Assembly: GCA_963763305.1 (NCBI GenBank)
Contig: CAVXNP010000001.1
Span: 1,612,001-1,676,000, forward strand
Source of the DNA: CAVXNP01 sp963763305
GTDB lineage: Bacteria; Pseudomonadota; Gammaproteobacteria; Xanthomonadales; Rhodanobacteraceae
Direction of reading: 5' to 3'
DNA length: 64,000 nucleotides
Part shown: one piece after another, positions 27,140 through 35,708 of the stretch
Numbering within the stretch: position 1 is the stretch's first letter
Layout: each line of letters opens with the position of its first letter
Program-made: the position numbers and the translations under genes
The notes under the pieces: model-generated
The model's database searches: none
What the model was told of the DNA's origin: nothing
Seen by the model: the letters and a program-made list of their open reading frames with translations, nothing else

Positions 27140-27814
27140 TCAGTGCACCCAATGGCCGCTGCGCTGGCGCGGCGGGGTGGCGTCCTCGACCGTGATCGCC
27201 GGCGGCTGCGCCAGCGTGGCCAGCTCGATCTCGCTCAATGGATGGGCCTGCCAGTACTGCGAGACCGAGACCAGCACGTTCGCCACCTGCGCCAGGCACT
27301 CGTCGTACTCGTCGTCGCCGAGCTTGTCGATTTCCGCTTCGGCGCTGAGCACGCCCTCGTCGACCGCCAGCGCCATCACCGGACCGAGCAGCTCCATCAG
27401 CTCCGGATCCTCGGCCAGCCGCTTTTCCCACAGCCCCGCGCGCAGGTCGATGCCGCGGCTGAAACCCTCGCACCAGCCCGCGGCGGACAGCACCGGGCCG
27501 GTGTCGGTTTCCACTTCACCCAGGATCGGCTCGTACGCGTCCACTTCGAGCTCGGCGATGATCGAGTCGTTGAGCTTGGCCAGCAGCGCCAGCACCCGGT
27601 TGCCCTCGTCCTCGTCGACGAACGGCTCGTGCAGCACCAGCGGCAACCATTCCTCCGGCAGCACCGGCAGCGGTCCCACCGCCAGCGCACTGAGCAGGCC
27701 ATGCACGCCGTCGAGCAGCAGGTGCTGGTCGCCGGCCTGCCGACGCAGGAAATGATCGAGTTCGTCCAGTTCCTGGTCGTCCAGGGAGCTGGGCCATTCG
27801 GTTGGGGTGTTCAT
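27140..27814 (-). CDS. UPF0149/YecA-like protein
   Basis: A 224-residue acidic protein (many Asp and Glu). It starts with L-D-D-Q-E-L-D-E-L-D-H-F-L and contains the H-G-L-L-S-A-L segment and the W-C-E-G-F-S-R-G-I segment typical of the YecA/YgfB (UPF0149) family. It lacks the C-terminal SEC-C zinc motif seen in longer YecA proteins. YgfB-like proteins have been linked to regulation in Pseudomonas, but the role here is unknown. It stands alone, 106 bases upstream of the pirin start region on the same strand. Confidence 0.8.
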   Translation of the reverse strand: MNTPTEWPSSLDDQELDELDHFLRRQAGDQHLLLDGVHGLLSALAVGPLPVLPEEWLPLVLHEPFVDEDEGNRVLALLAKLNDSIIAELEVDAYEPILGEVETDTGPVLSAAGWCEGFSRGIDLRAGLWEKRLAEDPELMELLGPVMALAVDEGVLSAEAEIDKLGDDEYDECLAQVANVLVSVSQYWQAHPLSEIELATLAQPPAITVEDATPPRQRSGHWVH

Positions 27815-27983
27815 CAGCTGCCTGTTTTTCGGTCGTCGCAGGAACCATGGGTCCGGGTTGCGCCGGGTACAAGTCTACAGCCTGCGCGCGCAGCCGATGC
27901 GAAGCCGCGGGCATCGGCACCCGGCTTCCGCAGGGCAGATCTGCGGCGCCGATGAAGCAGGCCGGGGGCCACCGGCGGCCCGG

Positions 27984-28796
27984 TCAGGCACGGTCGCGGA
28001 CGGCCTGCAAGTCCAGCTCCAGCGTCACCGGGGTATGGTCCGAAGGCCGCTCCCAGCGTCGCGGGGTACGGTCGATGGCGGCCGCGCGAGCAGCGGGCCG
28101 GAGCGCCTCGCCGATCAGGATCAGGTCGATCCGCAGGCCCAGGTTGCGGCGGAACGCGGCCTGCCTGTAGTCCCACCAGCTGTAGTGCCCGCCATCGCTT
28201 TCGAACAGGCGGAAGCTGTCATGCAGGCCCAGCTCGGTGATTGCCTTCAAGGCAGCGCGTTCGGGCGGCGAACACAACACCGATTCGGCCCAGGCCGCCG
28301 GGTCGTGCACGTCGCGGTCGTCCGGTGCGATGTTGAAATCACCCAGCACCACCAGGTTCGGGTAGCGCTCGTGCTCGAGCGCCAGGAACGCGCGCACCCG
28401 CTCCAGCCAGTCCAGCTTGTAGGCGTACTTGGGGTCTCCCACCGCCTTGCCGTTGACCACGTAGAGGTTCACCACGCGCAGCGCCTGCGCCGGATCGGCT
28501 CCGGGCGCGGCGATGGTGGCGGCCAGGATCCGCCGCTGCGGATCGTCCAGCCCCGGAATGTCGGTCACCACGTCGACCGGCTGCTGGCGAGCCAGGATGG
28601 CCACGCCGTTGTAGGTCTTCTGGCCGGAGAACACCGCGTGATAGCCGGCCGCCGCCAGCTCGTCCACCGGAAACCTGGCGTCCTCCAGCTTGGTTTCCTG
28701 CAGCGCGACGATGTCCGGCTGCGCCTCGGCCAGCCACTGGGTCAGGTGCGGCAAGCGCACTTTCAGCGAGTTCACGTTCCACGATGCGATCTTCAT
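27984..28796 (-). CDS. xth: Exodeoxyribonuclease III
   Basis: A 270-residue AP endonuclease/3'-5' exonuclease of the ExoIII family used in base-excision repair. Landmarks: W-N-V-N-S-L-K at the start, the metal ligand in L-Q-E-T-K-L, N-G-V-A-I-L, G-D-F-N-I-A-P-D-D-R-D-V, W-W-D-Y-R and the C-terminal S-D-H-T-P-V. All catalytic residues are in place and the length is standard. The downstream antiporter gene on the same strand ends 36 bases before the ATG region, so this gene may be the second in a two-gene transcript. Confidence 0.95.
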   Translation of the reverse strand: MKIASWNVNSLKVRLPHLTQWLAEAQPDIVALQETKLEDARFPVDELAAAGYHAVFSGQKTYNGVAILARQQPVDVVTDIPGLDDPQRRILAATIAAPGADPAQALRVVNLYVVNGKAVGDPKYAYKLDWLERVRAFLALEHERYPNLVVLGDFNIAPDDRDVHDPAAWAESVLCSPPERAALKAITELGLHDSFRLFESDGGHYSWWDYRQAAFRRNLGLRIDLILIGEALRPAARAAAIDRTPRRWERPSDHTPVTLELDLQAVRDRA

Positions 28797-28832
28797 CCAC
28801 CCATTGTAGGGCCCGGCACGGTCCGGGCAGTG

Positions 28833-30182
28833 CTATTCGCCCGAGCGCCCGGCCTCGCGCAGGCGTCGATCGCGCCAGCTCATCAGCGGTTGCGCACTGA
28901 AGCCGTGCAGGACCACGCTCAGGGTGATCACGGTGATCGCCACTCCCGCCACCACCGTGGCCTGCGGCCCCTCCAGCCCGTGGACCAGGGCATAGGCCAG
29001 GTAATTGAGGCCACCGATCCCGCGCAGCCCCAGCCAGCCCAGCAACAGCCGGCGCCGCCAGTCCAGCCCCATGCCGAAGGTGCACAGCCAGGTCGCCAGC
29101 GGACGGATCACGAAGAACAGCGGCAGCATCACCCAGACCCCGTCCAGGTCCCAGTGCGTACCCACGGCGATACCCAGCAGCAGCACCAGGAACGGCGCCA
29201 GCAGCATCTCCAGCACGTTGCCGAAATTCAGCGCATCGGCGACCACCTGGCCGGCCGCCTCGGCCGGCGGGTCCAGTCGCGGCGCGTGCTCGGGCCGTTC
29301 GTGAACCAGCGACTCTGCCGGCGGCGTTCGCGACGGATCGCGGTGCCGCTGCGGCGCGCTGGAGTGTTGCTGCATCTGGCGCAGTTCGACCCGGCGCATG
29401 CCCAGGCCCGCACAGAACACCGCCACGAAGCCCAGCGCACCGATCGACTCCGCTACGGCGTAGGTCACCGCGATCAGGCCCAGCGACAGGAGTGCGCCGG
29501 GTGGGCGCTCGGGTGACTGCGCGCGCAGCCGGGTGCTGATCTGGCCCACCGCCCAGCCCAGGACCAGGCCAATGGCGGCCCCGCCAAGTACCCCCCACAG
29601 CAGGTGCAGCCAGGCCCAATGGCCGACCACGGCCCACGAGAACGGTTGCTGCCACAAAGCCATGCCCAGAAACAGGAACGGCATCGCCGAGCCGTCGTTG
29701 AAGCCGGCCTCGCCGGACAGCGCCACCCGCAGGCCGTCGCGGTCGGCGGCATCGTCCACCGCCACCGTGCTGGCCAGCACCGGATCGGTCGGCGCCAGCA
29801 CCGCGGCCAGCACCAATGCCGCCGACCATGCCAGCGGCAGCATCAGGTGCACCACCACCGTAGTGGCGGCCACGCTCAGCACCATCGCCGGGAAGGCCAG
29901 TCGTCTGGCCACCTTCCACGAGGGGGCATCCCAGGGCAGGCGAAGCTTCAGCCCGCCGACGAACAGCGACACGATCAGGGTGATCTCGGTCAGCCGTTCG
30001 AGCCAGTGCGCGTCGCGGATGAAATCCACATCCAGCAGGTGCAGCCCCCACGGACCGTCGACCACGCCCACCGCGAGGTAGATCGCGAAATGGGTCACCG
30101 GTAACCGGCGGATCCAGCCGGCCGCCAGCGACATGCCCATCAGCAACACGCCTACGGCGGCGGTCCATCCGATAAAGCTCAT
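28833..30182 (-). CDS. CPA1-family Na+/H+ antiporter
   Basis: A 449-residue antiporter with about 12 membrane segments. It shows the NhaP-like motifs A-P-T-D-P-V-L-A-S and E-A-G-F-N-D-G-S-A-M-P-F, which hold the ion-binding Asp residues, and the later L-R-G-I-G-G-L-N-Y-L. Between the segments near residues 265-320 is an unusual hydrophilic loop rich in Pro, Arg, His and Glu that would lie in the cytoplasm. It exchanges cytoplasmic Na+ or K+ for protons. Ion preference cannot be told. The start ATG gives M-S-F-I-G-W-T-A-A-V. Confidence 0.88.
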   Translation of the reverse strand: MSFIGWTAAVGVLLMGMSLAAGWIRRLPVTHFAIYLAVGVVDGPWGLHLLDVDFIRDAHWLERLTEITLIVSLFVGGLKLRLPWDAPSWKVARRLAFPAMVLSVAATTVVVHLMLPLAWSAALVLAAVLAPTDPVLASTVAVDDAADRDGLRVALSGEAGFNDGSAMPFLFLGMALWQQPFSWAVVGHWAWLHLLWGVLGGAAIGLVLGWAVGQISTRLRAQSPERPPGALLSLGLIAVTYAVAESIGALGFVAVFCAGLGMRRVELRQMQQHSSAPQRHRDPSRTPPAESLVHERPEHAPRLDPPAEAAGQVVADALNFGNVLEMLLAPFLVLLLGIAVGTHWDLDGVWVMLPLFFVIRPLATWLCTFGMGLDWRRRLLLGWLGLRGIGGLNYLAYALVHGLEGPQATVVAGVAITVITLSVVLHGFSAQPLMSWRDRRLREAGRSGE

Positions 30183-30307
30183 GTCCGTCCTGCATCGGCA
30201 CCGATCATCGGCCGATCTTCACAACTGGCGTATCCATGCCGGATGAAATCCGCCAGGGGCTGCCACCGCCGTGGCCGCTGGGCCGGCAAGGGTCGACCCC
30301 GCCGGCT

Positions 30308-32383
30308 TCAGCCTGGCGCGGCGTCGCCCAGGCCGTGGCTGCGCAGCAGGGCCTCCGGCTGCGGCTTGCGACCGCGGAAGGCGATGAAGCTTTCCAGCGC
30401 CGGCCGGCTCGCCCCGACCGCCAGGATCTCCTCGCGGAAGCGCTCGCCGGTGGCGCGATCGATCGCGCTGCCGCCCTGGTCGGCCAGCGCCTCGAACGCG
30501 CCGAAGGCGTCGGCGCTGAGCAGCTCGGCCCATAGATAGCTGTAGTAGCCGGCCGCGTAGCCGCCGGCGAAGATGTGGCTGAATCCGTGCGGAAAGCGCT
30601 GCCAGGCCGGCGGATGGACCACCGCCACCTGCCGGCGTGCCTGCTCCAGTACCGCCAGCGGCTGCGCCCCGCGTGCCGGGTCGTACTCCAGGTGCAGCAT
30701 GAAGTCGAACAGGGCGAACTCCAGCTGGCGCACCAGGAACAGGCCGGCGTGGAAATGCCGCGCCGCCAGCATGCGCTGGTACAGCTCCTCGGGCAGCCGT
30801 TCGCCGGTCTGGTAGTGGCAGGCGAACATGTCCAGCGCCTCGCGGTTCCAGCCGAAGTTCTCCATGAACTGGCTGGGCAGCTCCACCGCATCCCACTCGA
30901 CCCCGTCGATGCCACCGATCGAGGGGAGCGCGATGCGGGTCAGCAGATGGTGCAGGCCGTGGCCGAACTCGTGGAACAGGGTCAGCACGTCGTCGTGGGT
31001 CAGCAAGGCCGGCTTGCCGTTGGTGGGCGGGGCGAAGTTGCAGGTCAGGAAGGCCACCGGCAGCTGCCGCTGCGCGCCGTCGTCGAAGCGGGCCCGGCAC
31101 ACGTCCATCCACGCGCCACCGCGCTTGCCGTTGCGGGCGTACAAGTCGACGTAGGCACCGGCGAAGACCTGCCCGTCGGCATCGCGCACGTCGTAGTAAC
31201 GGACGTCGCGGTGCCACACGTCGACGTCGTCGCGTGCGCTCAGGCTGATGCCGTACAGCCGGCCGGTCAGTTCGAACAGGCCGTCGATCACCGCCGGCAG
31301 GGGGAAGTACGGCTTGAGCTGCTCCTCGTCCAGCGCGTAGCGCTGCTGGCGCAGTTTTTCCGAAGCGTAGGCGATATCCCATGCCTCGAGGTTGTCCAGT
31401 CCCAGTTGCTGCCGGGCAAACGCGCGGAGGTTGTCGAGCTCGCGCCGCGCCACCGGCCGCGCGCGCTGGGCCAGATCAGTGAGGAATTCCATCACCTCGG
31501 TCGGCGAGGCGGCCATCTTGGTCGCCAGCGACTCCTCCGCCGCGTTGGCGAAGCCGAGCAGGCGCGCGGCCTCGTGGCGCAGTGCCATGATCTTTTCGAT
31601 CCGCTCGCTGTTGTCGTACCTGCCGGCATGGGGCCCCTGGTCGGAGGCGCGGGTCTGGTAGGCCCAGTACACCCGCTCGCGCAGCCCACGGTCATCGGCA
31701 TAGGTCAGCACCGCCTGCACGCTGGGTTGCTTGAGGGTTACCAGGTAGCCCTCCAGCTGCTGGTCCTCGGCGTACTGGCGCAGCACCGCGCGGCCGGACT
31801 CCGGGATGCCGGCCAGGTCGCGCTCGTCGGTGATGTGCTCGTGCCACGCCTCGCTGGCGTCCAGTACCGCGTTGGAGAACTCGGTGGACAGCCGCGACAG
31901 CTCCACCCCGATCTCGCGAAAGCGCGAGCGGGCCGGCTCCTCCAGCGCCACGCCGGAGAGCCGGAAGTCGCGCAGCGCGTGCTCGACCAGGGCACGCTCC
32001 GGCCGTGGCAGGTCGGCGAAGCCGGGCGCATCGGCCAGTGCCTGCACCGCGGCAAACAGTTCGCGATTCTGGCCCAGCTCGATGGCGTGCTCGGTGAGCT
32101 GCTCCTCGGCCGGCCCGTGGACCTTGCGCAGCGCTTCGCTGTCAGCCACCGAATGCAGATGGCCCACCGGTGCCCAGGCCCGCGCCAGGCGTTGCTCCAG
32201 CCGTTCCTGGGTCAGCATCACCGAGGCGAAGTCGCGCGGCGCATCCGCAGCGGTCAGCGCCGCGATCGCCTGCCGGTACTCCTGCAGCAATCGCTCGATG
32301 GCAGGCAACACGTGTTCCGGGCGGATCCGGGAAAAAGCCGGCAGGGTGTCGTCGGCCAGCAGCGGGTTGGACTCGTGGGACAT
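30308..32383 (-). CDS. prlC: Oligopeptidase A (M3 metallopeptidase)
   Basis: A 691-residue zinc peptidase that cleaves short peptides, including signal-peptide fragments, in the cytoplasm. The zinc site H-E-F-G-H is at residues 471-475 (F-H-E-F-G-H-G-L-H-H-L-L), with the downstream Glu expected in L-P-S-Q-F-M-E-N. The N-terminus M-S-H-E-S-N-P-L-L-A-D-D-T-L-P-A-F matches the family, and the length is close to 680 residues in relatives. The ATG has AGGAG seven bases upstream. It is divergent from the carbonic anhydrase gene, 96 bases away. Confidence 0.94.
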   Translation of the reverse strand: MSHESNPLLADDTLPAFSRIRPEHVLPAIERLLQEYRQAIAALTAADAPRDFASVMLTQERLEQRLARAWAPVGHLHSVADSEALRKVHGPAEEQLTEHAIELGQNRELFAAVQALADAPGFADLPRPERALVEHALRDFRLSGVALEEPARSRFREIGVELSRLSTEFSNAVLDASEAWHEHITDERDLAGIPESGRAVLRQYAEDQQLEGYLVTLKQPSVQAVLTYADDRGLRERVYWAYQTRASDQGPHAGRYDNSERIEKIMALRHEAARLLGFANAAEESLATKMAASPTEVMEFLTDLAQRARPVARRELDNLRAFARQQLGLDNLEAWDIAYASEKLRQQRYALDEEQLKPYFPLPAVIDGLFELTGRLYGISLSARDDVDVWHRDVRYYDVRDADGQVFAGAYVDLYARNGKRGGAWMDVCRARFDDGAQRQLPVAFLTCNFAPPTNGKPALLTHDDVLTLFHEFGHGLHHLLTRIALPSIGGIDGVEWDAVELPSQFMENFGWNREALDMFACHYQTGERLPEELYQRMLAARHFHAGLFLVRQLEFALFDFMLHLEYDPARGAQPLAVLEQARRQVAVVHPPAWQRFPHGFSHIFAGGYAAGYYSYLWAELLSADAFGAFEALADQGGSAIDRATGERFREEILAVGASRPALESFIAFRGRKPQPEALLRSHGLGDAAPG

Positions 32384-32479
32384 GGGAACTCCTTCGGATA
32401 CCGTCCAGCGTGGCGACCGTCCGGGGTGAAATCAAGACGCCGGGCGCGAGCGGACCGGCCGGGCCGGTACACTGCAGCG

Positions 32480-33031
32480 ATGACTTCCCTACGCACTTAC
32501 AAGGGCATTGCCCCCACGCTCGGCGCGCGCGCCTACGTCGATCCGGCCGCCACTGTCATCGGCGACGTGGTGGTGGGCGAGGACAGCTCGATCTGGCCGG
32601 GCGTGGTGGTGCGCGGCGACGTGCACCATATCCGCATCGGTGCCCGCAGCAACGTCCAGGACGGCAGCATCATCCACGTCAGCCACGACGGCCCCTACTC
32701 GCCCGGCGGGTCGCCCTGCCTGATCGGCGAGGGCGTGACCATCGGCCATGCGGCGGTGGTGCATGCCTGCACGCTGGAGGATTACTGCCTGATCGGCATG
32801 CACGCCACCGTGCTGGACGGCGCAGTGGTGCGCAGGCACGGCTTTGTCGGCGCCGGCAGCGTGATCGCGCCGGGCAAGGTGGTCGGCGAGCGTGAACTGT
32901 GGCTGGGCAACCCGGCCCGGTGCGTGCGACTGCTCAGCGATCGGCAGGTGGAGCAACTGCACTATTCGGCCGACCACTACGTGCGGCTGAAGGACGACTA
33001 CCTGGGCCAGGCTCACCTGGCTTCGGACTGA
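32480..33031 (+). CDS. Gamma-class carbonic anhydrase-like protein (YrdA/PaaY family)
   Basis: A 183-residue left-handed beta-helix protein of hexapeptide repeats. The zinc-ligand pattern of gamma-carbonic anhydrases is present: V-R-G-D-V-H-H-I-R-I-G, then H-V-S-H and G-H-A-A-V-V-H-A-C and I-G-M-H-A-T-V-L-D-G. The C-terminal helix follows with L-H-Y-S-A-D-H-Y-V. These proteins are trimers; some hydrate CO2, some are thioesterases. The last 19 bases overlap the 3' end of the convergent gene. The ATG at 32480 gives M-T-S-L-R-T-Y-K-G-I, which is typical. Confidence 0.9.
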   Translation: MTSLRTYKGIAPTLGARAYVDPAATVIGDVVVGEDSSIWPGVVVRGDVHHIRIGARSNVQDGSIIHVSHDGPYSPGGSPCLIGEGVTIGHAAVVHACTLEDYCLIGMHATVLDGAVVRRHGFVGAGSVIAPGKVVGERELWLGNPARCVRLLSDRQVEQLHYSADHYVRLKDDYLGQAHLASD

Positions 33032-33531
33032 GCCGCCGCGCGCGCCTGGATGACCGCGGCGCGCGCCTCGTCCGCGGCGACCACCAGCTGCCGCTGCGCG
33101 TCCAGCTTGCCGGCCAGCAGCGCCACCTTGAAGCTGTCGGCGTCGTACTCGCGCAGCAGTGCCAGCTCCCGCTGCGCCTCATTCAGCTCGCCCTGATTAA
33201 TGGCCCGTTCCAGCTCGTCGGTGGCCTGGGCGAACAGCGCCTGCTGCCCGTGCAGCGCCGCCGGATTGGACGGATCCAGCTCGAGCACGCTGAAGTAGAA
33301 CTCGTAGGCGTTGCTGCCCGCCGGTGCCAGCACCCGGTGTTCGCGGCTGGCACTGGCGGCCAGGTCGAGCAGGATCCGGACGCCGTCATCGTCGTCCACC
33401 CCGGCATGGGCGGTGGCGGCCAGCCGGGCATGCCCGAACCACAGCGATGCGACCAGCCCCAGCGCCAGCAGGGGCAACGCGACAGGCAGCCGGGAGCGGC
33501 GGATGAAGGGCTGGAGCGAACGCAGGGACAT
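33013..33531 (-). CDS. Single-pass membrane protein with TPR-like C-terminal region
   Basis: A 172-residue protein: a short basic N-terminus, one membrane helix (about residues 15-35), then an acidic D-D-D-D-G segment and a helical region reading like two degenerate tetratricopeptide repeats (A-Y-E-F-Y-F-S-V-L-E-L-D-P-S-N-P-A-A-L and L-N-E-A-Q-R-E-L-A-L-L). I do not recognise a named family; similar segments occur in Xanthomonadales proteins some of which are annotated as TonB-like transducers. The ATG at 33531 (M-S-L-R-S-L) is chosen over one 14 codons upstream because it starts right before the basic tail. Its 3' end overlaps the carbonic anhydrase gene. Confidence 0.65.
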   Translation of the reverse strand: MSLRSLQPFIRRSRLPVALPLLALGLVASLWFGHARLAATAHAGVDDDDGVRILLDLAASASREHRVLAPAGSNAYEFYFSVLELDPSNPAALHGQQALFAQATDELERAINQGELNEAQRELALLREYDADSFKVALLAGKLDAQRQLVVAADEARAAVIQARAAAQSEAR

Positions 33532-33603
33532 GGTGCCGCCGTGGTCAAGGCCGCGCTCGGAGCAACTCGCCATTCGAGCGGCCCGGCGGCCGCGCCACCA
33601 TAG

Positions 33604-33930
33604 TCAGGCGGTATTGCAGGCAGGTGACCGCGGCGGCGTGTCCGGCGACCGATCAGGCGAGCGAGCTCCGGCCGCGCCGGTGGCCTGCTCCAGCGCCTGC
33701 AGCCAGCGCAGCGCGTGCTCGCGGTGCTCGCCACACATGGCCGGCTCCGGGCGCAAGCGCCCGCACACGGCTGGTCGCTCCGGCCGACCGAACAGCCGGC
33801 AGCGGTTGGCCGCATCCAGTTGCACGCAGCGCACCCCGGCCGGCTTGCCCTGCGGCATGCCGGGGATCGGGCTGGAGATCGACGGCGCGATGCAGCAGGC
33901 ACCGCAACCGGAGCGGCAGGCCAGTGCCAC
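33604..33930 (-). CDS. YkgJ-type cysteine-cluster protein
   Basis: A 108-residue protein with the YkgJ/CxxCxxCC layout: C-R-S-G-C-G-A-C-C near the N-terminus, then C-V-Q-L-D-x-x-N-R-C-R-L-F-G-R-P-x-R-P-x-V-C and a later M-C-G-E-H-R-E-H. The cysteines should bind zinc or an iron-sulfur cluster. The function of the family is unknown. The GTG start directly follows the stop of aroE (TGA then GTG), so it is almost certainly co-transcribed and translationally coupled with aroE. The C-terminal 20 residues are Pro/Ser-rich and not conserved. Confidence 0.8.
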   Translation of the reverse strand: MALACRSGCGACCIAPSISSPIPGMPQGKPAGVRCVQLDAANRCRLFGRPERPAVCGRLRPEPAMCGEHREHALRWLQALEQATGAAGARSPDRSPDTPPRSPACNTA

Positions 33931-34767
33931 TCAGCCAGCACCGCGAAGCTGACGATAGACCGGGTCGGTCTGCGGGCGGCGGCCATGCCACAGCTCGAAG
34001 GCATCGGCGGCGGTTTCCACCAGCATGCCCAGCCCATCGAACGCGTAGCGGGCCTCGGCCGCCTGCGCCCAGGCCAGGAAGCCGGCCGCCGCCGCGCCGT
34101 AGGAGAGGTCGTAGCAGAGCGCGCGGGCGCCGCTCAACGAAAACGGCAGACTCAGGCGTTCGCCATGGACCCCGGCGGAGGTGGCGTTGACGACCAGGTC
34201 GTAGCTGCCGATGGTCGCCAGGTCCTCCCAGTAGCGGGTATGCACCCGCTCCGGGTCGCCGATCGCGTCGGCCAGCGCGTCTGCGGCCGCAGGCGAGCGA
34301 TTGACGATGGTCAGACTGCCGACGCCGGCATCGAGCAGGCTCCAGGCCACGCCGCGGGCAGCCCCGCCGGCGCCCAGCAGCAACGTGTGATGACCGCGCA
34401 GATCCATCCGGTGGCGCTCGGTGAGATCGCGGACCAGGCCGGCACCGTCGGTATTGTGTGCCGCCAGCGAGCCATCCGGGCGTCGGGTCAACACGTTGGC
34501 GCAAGCGGCCCGCTGTGCCTCCGGGCTGGCCTCGGCGGCCAGCGCGAACGCCGCGGCCTTGTGCGGCACGGTGACGTTGGCGCCATGCCCGCCCCCGGCA
34601 AAGAAGGTACGCACCGCCTCGACAAACCCGGCCGGCTCGGCATCCACCGTGCCGTAGTCCAACGCGATGCCGGTTTGCTCGGCGAACGCGCGGTGGATGG
34701 CCGGCGACAATGAGTGCGCCACCGGGTGGCCGAAGACCACATAGCGGCCGGGGGAAGAAGAAGTCAT
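33931..34767 (-). CDS. aroE: Shikimate dehydrogenase
   Basis: A 278-residue enzyme reducing 3-dehydroshikimate to shikimate with NADPH in aromatic amino-acid synthesis. The substrate site has H-S-L-S-P-x-I-H and N-V-T-V-P-H-K (catalytic Lys), and N-T-D-G-A-G. The NADPH site is G-A-G-G-A-A-R-G-V with N-R-S following. Length is standard. A small cysteine-cluster gene follows it without a gap. Upstream there is a 700-base stretch without a gene on this strand. Confidence 0.94.
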   Translation of the reverse strand: MTSSSPGRYVVFGHPVAHSLSPAIHRAFAEQTGIALDYGTVDAEPAGFVEAVRTFFAGGGHGANVTVPHKAAAFALAAEASPEAQRAACANVLTRRPDGSLAAHNTDGAGLVRDLTERHRMDLRGHHTLLLGAGGAARGVAWSLLDAGVGSLTIVNRSPAAADALADAIGDPERVHTRYWEDLATIGSYDLVVNATSAGVHGERLSLPFSLSGARALCYDLSYGAAAAGFLAWAQAAEARYAFDGLGMLVETAADAFELWHGRRPQTDPVYRQLRGAG

Positions 34768-34810
34768 GGAGCGGTTTCCTGGCTATCGCGACGGTTCGCC
34801 GCCGGATCAT

Positions 34811-34835
34811 TGTAGGAGCCGCTTCGACTGGCGAC
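34811..34835 (+). repeat. REP-like element, degenerate copy
   Basis: It begins TGTAGGAGCCGCTTCGACTG and continues GCGAC. It shares the GTAGGAGC head with the clearer copy at 44.43 kb, a form common in Xanthomonadales and Pseudomonas intergenic REP families. The expected stem is imperfect here. It sits 44 bases upstream of the aroE start. Confidence 0.45.
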
Positions 34836-35177
34836 ACCCCGCCGGCCGCGCGGCGGTCTGACGGTAGCCAGGCTGACCGACGTCCCCGACGCGCTGCGAT
34901 ACCTTGCGCGCCTGCTCGACCGGAAATCCGCGTGCTGCCGCCTCCTGCAACAGCTGCCGGAAGCCGGCAGCCGGCTTCCGACCGCCGGCGCGCGCGCGCC
35001 CTGATCCGCAGCCGCTTGCGCGAGGGCGGGGCGGCTCGCACCGGGTGGTGGTCCGGGCTCACCCTTGCCGTGCCAGCGCTTCCGCGGCGCGCCGACGTCG
35101 CTGCGGTAACCGAAAGCCGAGCGCGATCATGCCGTGGTCGCGCAGCCGGTCGCTGTCGACGGTGGCCTCCTTGCCGC

Positions 35178-35207
35178 GCTCGACCACATGGGGCTCGACC
35201 ACATGGG
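35178..35207 (+). repeat. 15-base tandem duplication
   Basis: GCTCGACCACATGGG occurs twice head to tail with no difference. It lies in non-coding sequence and looks like a recent slippage or duplication event. Confidence 0.8.
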
Positions 35208-35330
35208 GAATGTGGCATCACGTTACCCGAACCGCTGTAGCGATCCGGCGTGGCATGCCCGGTGGACTTCAGCGGCGCGGCCGCCGCCTGCGCGCAGGCA
35301 GGGCAGGGCGCTCTGCGGCCAGGCGCGGCG

Positions 35331-35353
35331 GCACGAACGGCCACCGTTCGTGC
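35331..35353 (+). repeat. Perfect inverted repeat, 10-base arms
   Basis: GCACGAACGG, three bases (CCA), then CCGTTCGTGC. All ten pairs match. There is no T-run, so it is not a standard terminator. It may be a protein-binding site or RNA hairpin upstream of the small membrane-protein gene at 35.48 kb. Confidence 0.6.
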
Positions 35354-35483
35354 GGACACCCTTGCGCTGGCGACACCGCAGGCACGCCGCCCGCGTGCGC
35401 CTGGTTGCAACCATCCACCACGGTCGCAGCCGCTGAGATGGTCCGAGCGCACGCTGCGCACAGGTCATCCCGTGAGGTGTGTC

Positions 35484-35699
35484 ATGCCCGTTGCATCCCA
35501 GCCATTCACCCTGTTTACCGCCGCCGTGGCCGGCCTCTGGCTGCTATGGGGCGCGTTCCTGCTGGCGCTGACACCGCTGCCGGCGCACACCCATGCGCTG
35601 GGCTGGTCGCCGCTGTTCTGGCTGTTGCTGGCGCCGCTGTGCGTGCTGCTGGGCCTGCGGCTGCGGCCCGCGCCCGTGGTCCGGCACGGCGCCCGCTGA
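35484..35699 (+). CDS. Small two-helix membrane protein
   Basis: A 71-residue protein with two hydrophobic segments (about residues 10-30 and 42-62) joined by a short loop with P-L-P-A-H-T-H-A-L-G-W-S, and a basic C-terminus. The ATG at 35484 has GAGGTG eight bases upstream. Codon third positions are strongly GC, as in neighbouring genes, which supports that it is real. I do not recognise the family. It converges on the RimK-like gene with a nine-base gap. Confidence 0.6.
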   Translation: MPVASQPFTLFTAAVAGLWLLWGAFLLALTPLPAHTHALGWSPLFWLLLAPLCVLLGLRLRPAPVVRHGAR

Positions 35700-35708
35700 G
35701 GCAGTGCG

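Larger units (their letters stand above)
34768..35483. other. Long gap without a convincing gene; repeats present
   Basis: About 715 bases. No frame shows a recognisable domain or a good start. A leftward frame around 34.85-35.10 kb reads coherently for short runs (G-Y-R-S-D-V-G-A-P-R-K-R-W-H-G-K) and could be the remnant of a decayed gene, but frame is not kept. The region holds a REP-like copy next to aroE, a 15-base tandem duplication and a perfect 10-base inverted repeat, all listed separately. Confidence 0.5.
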
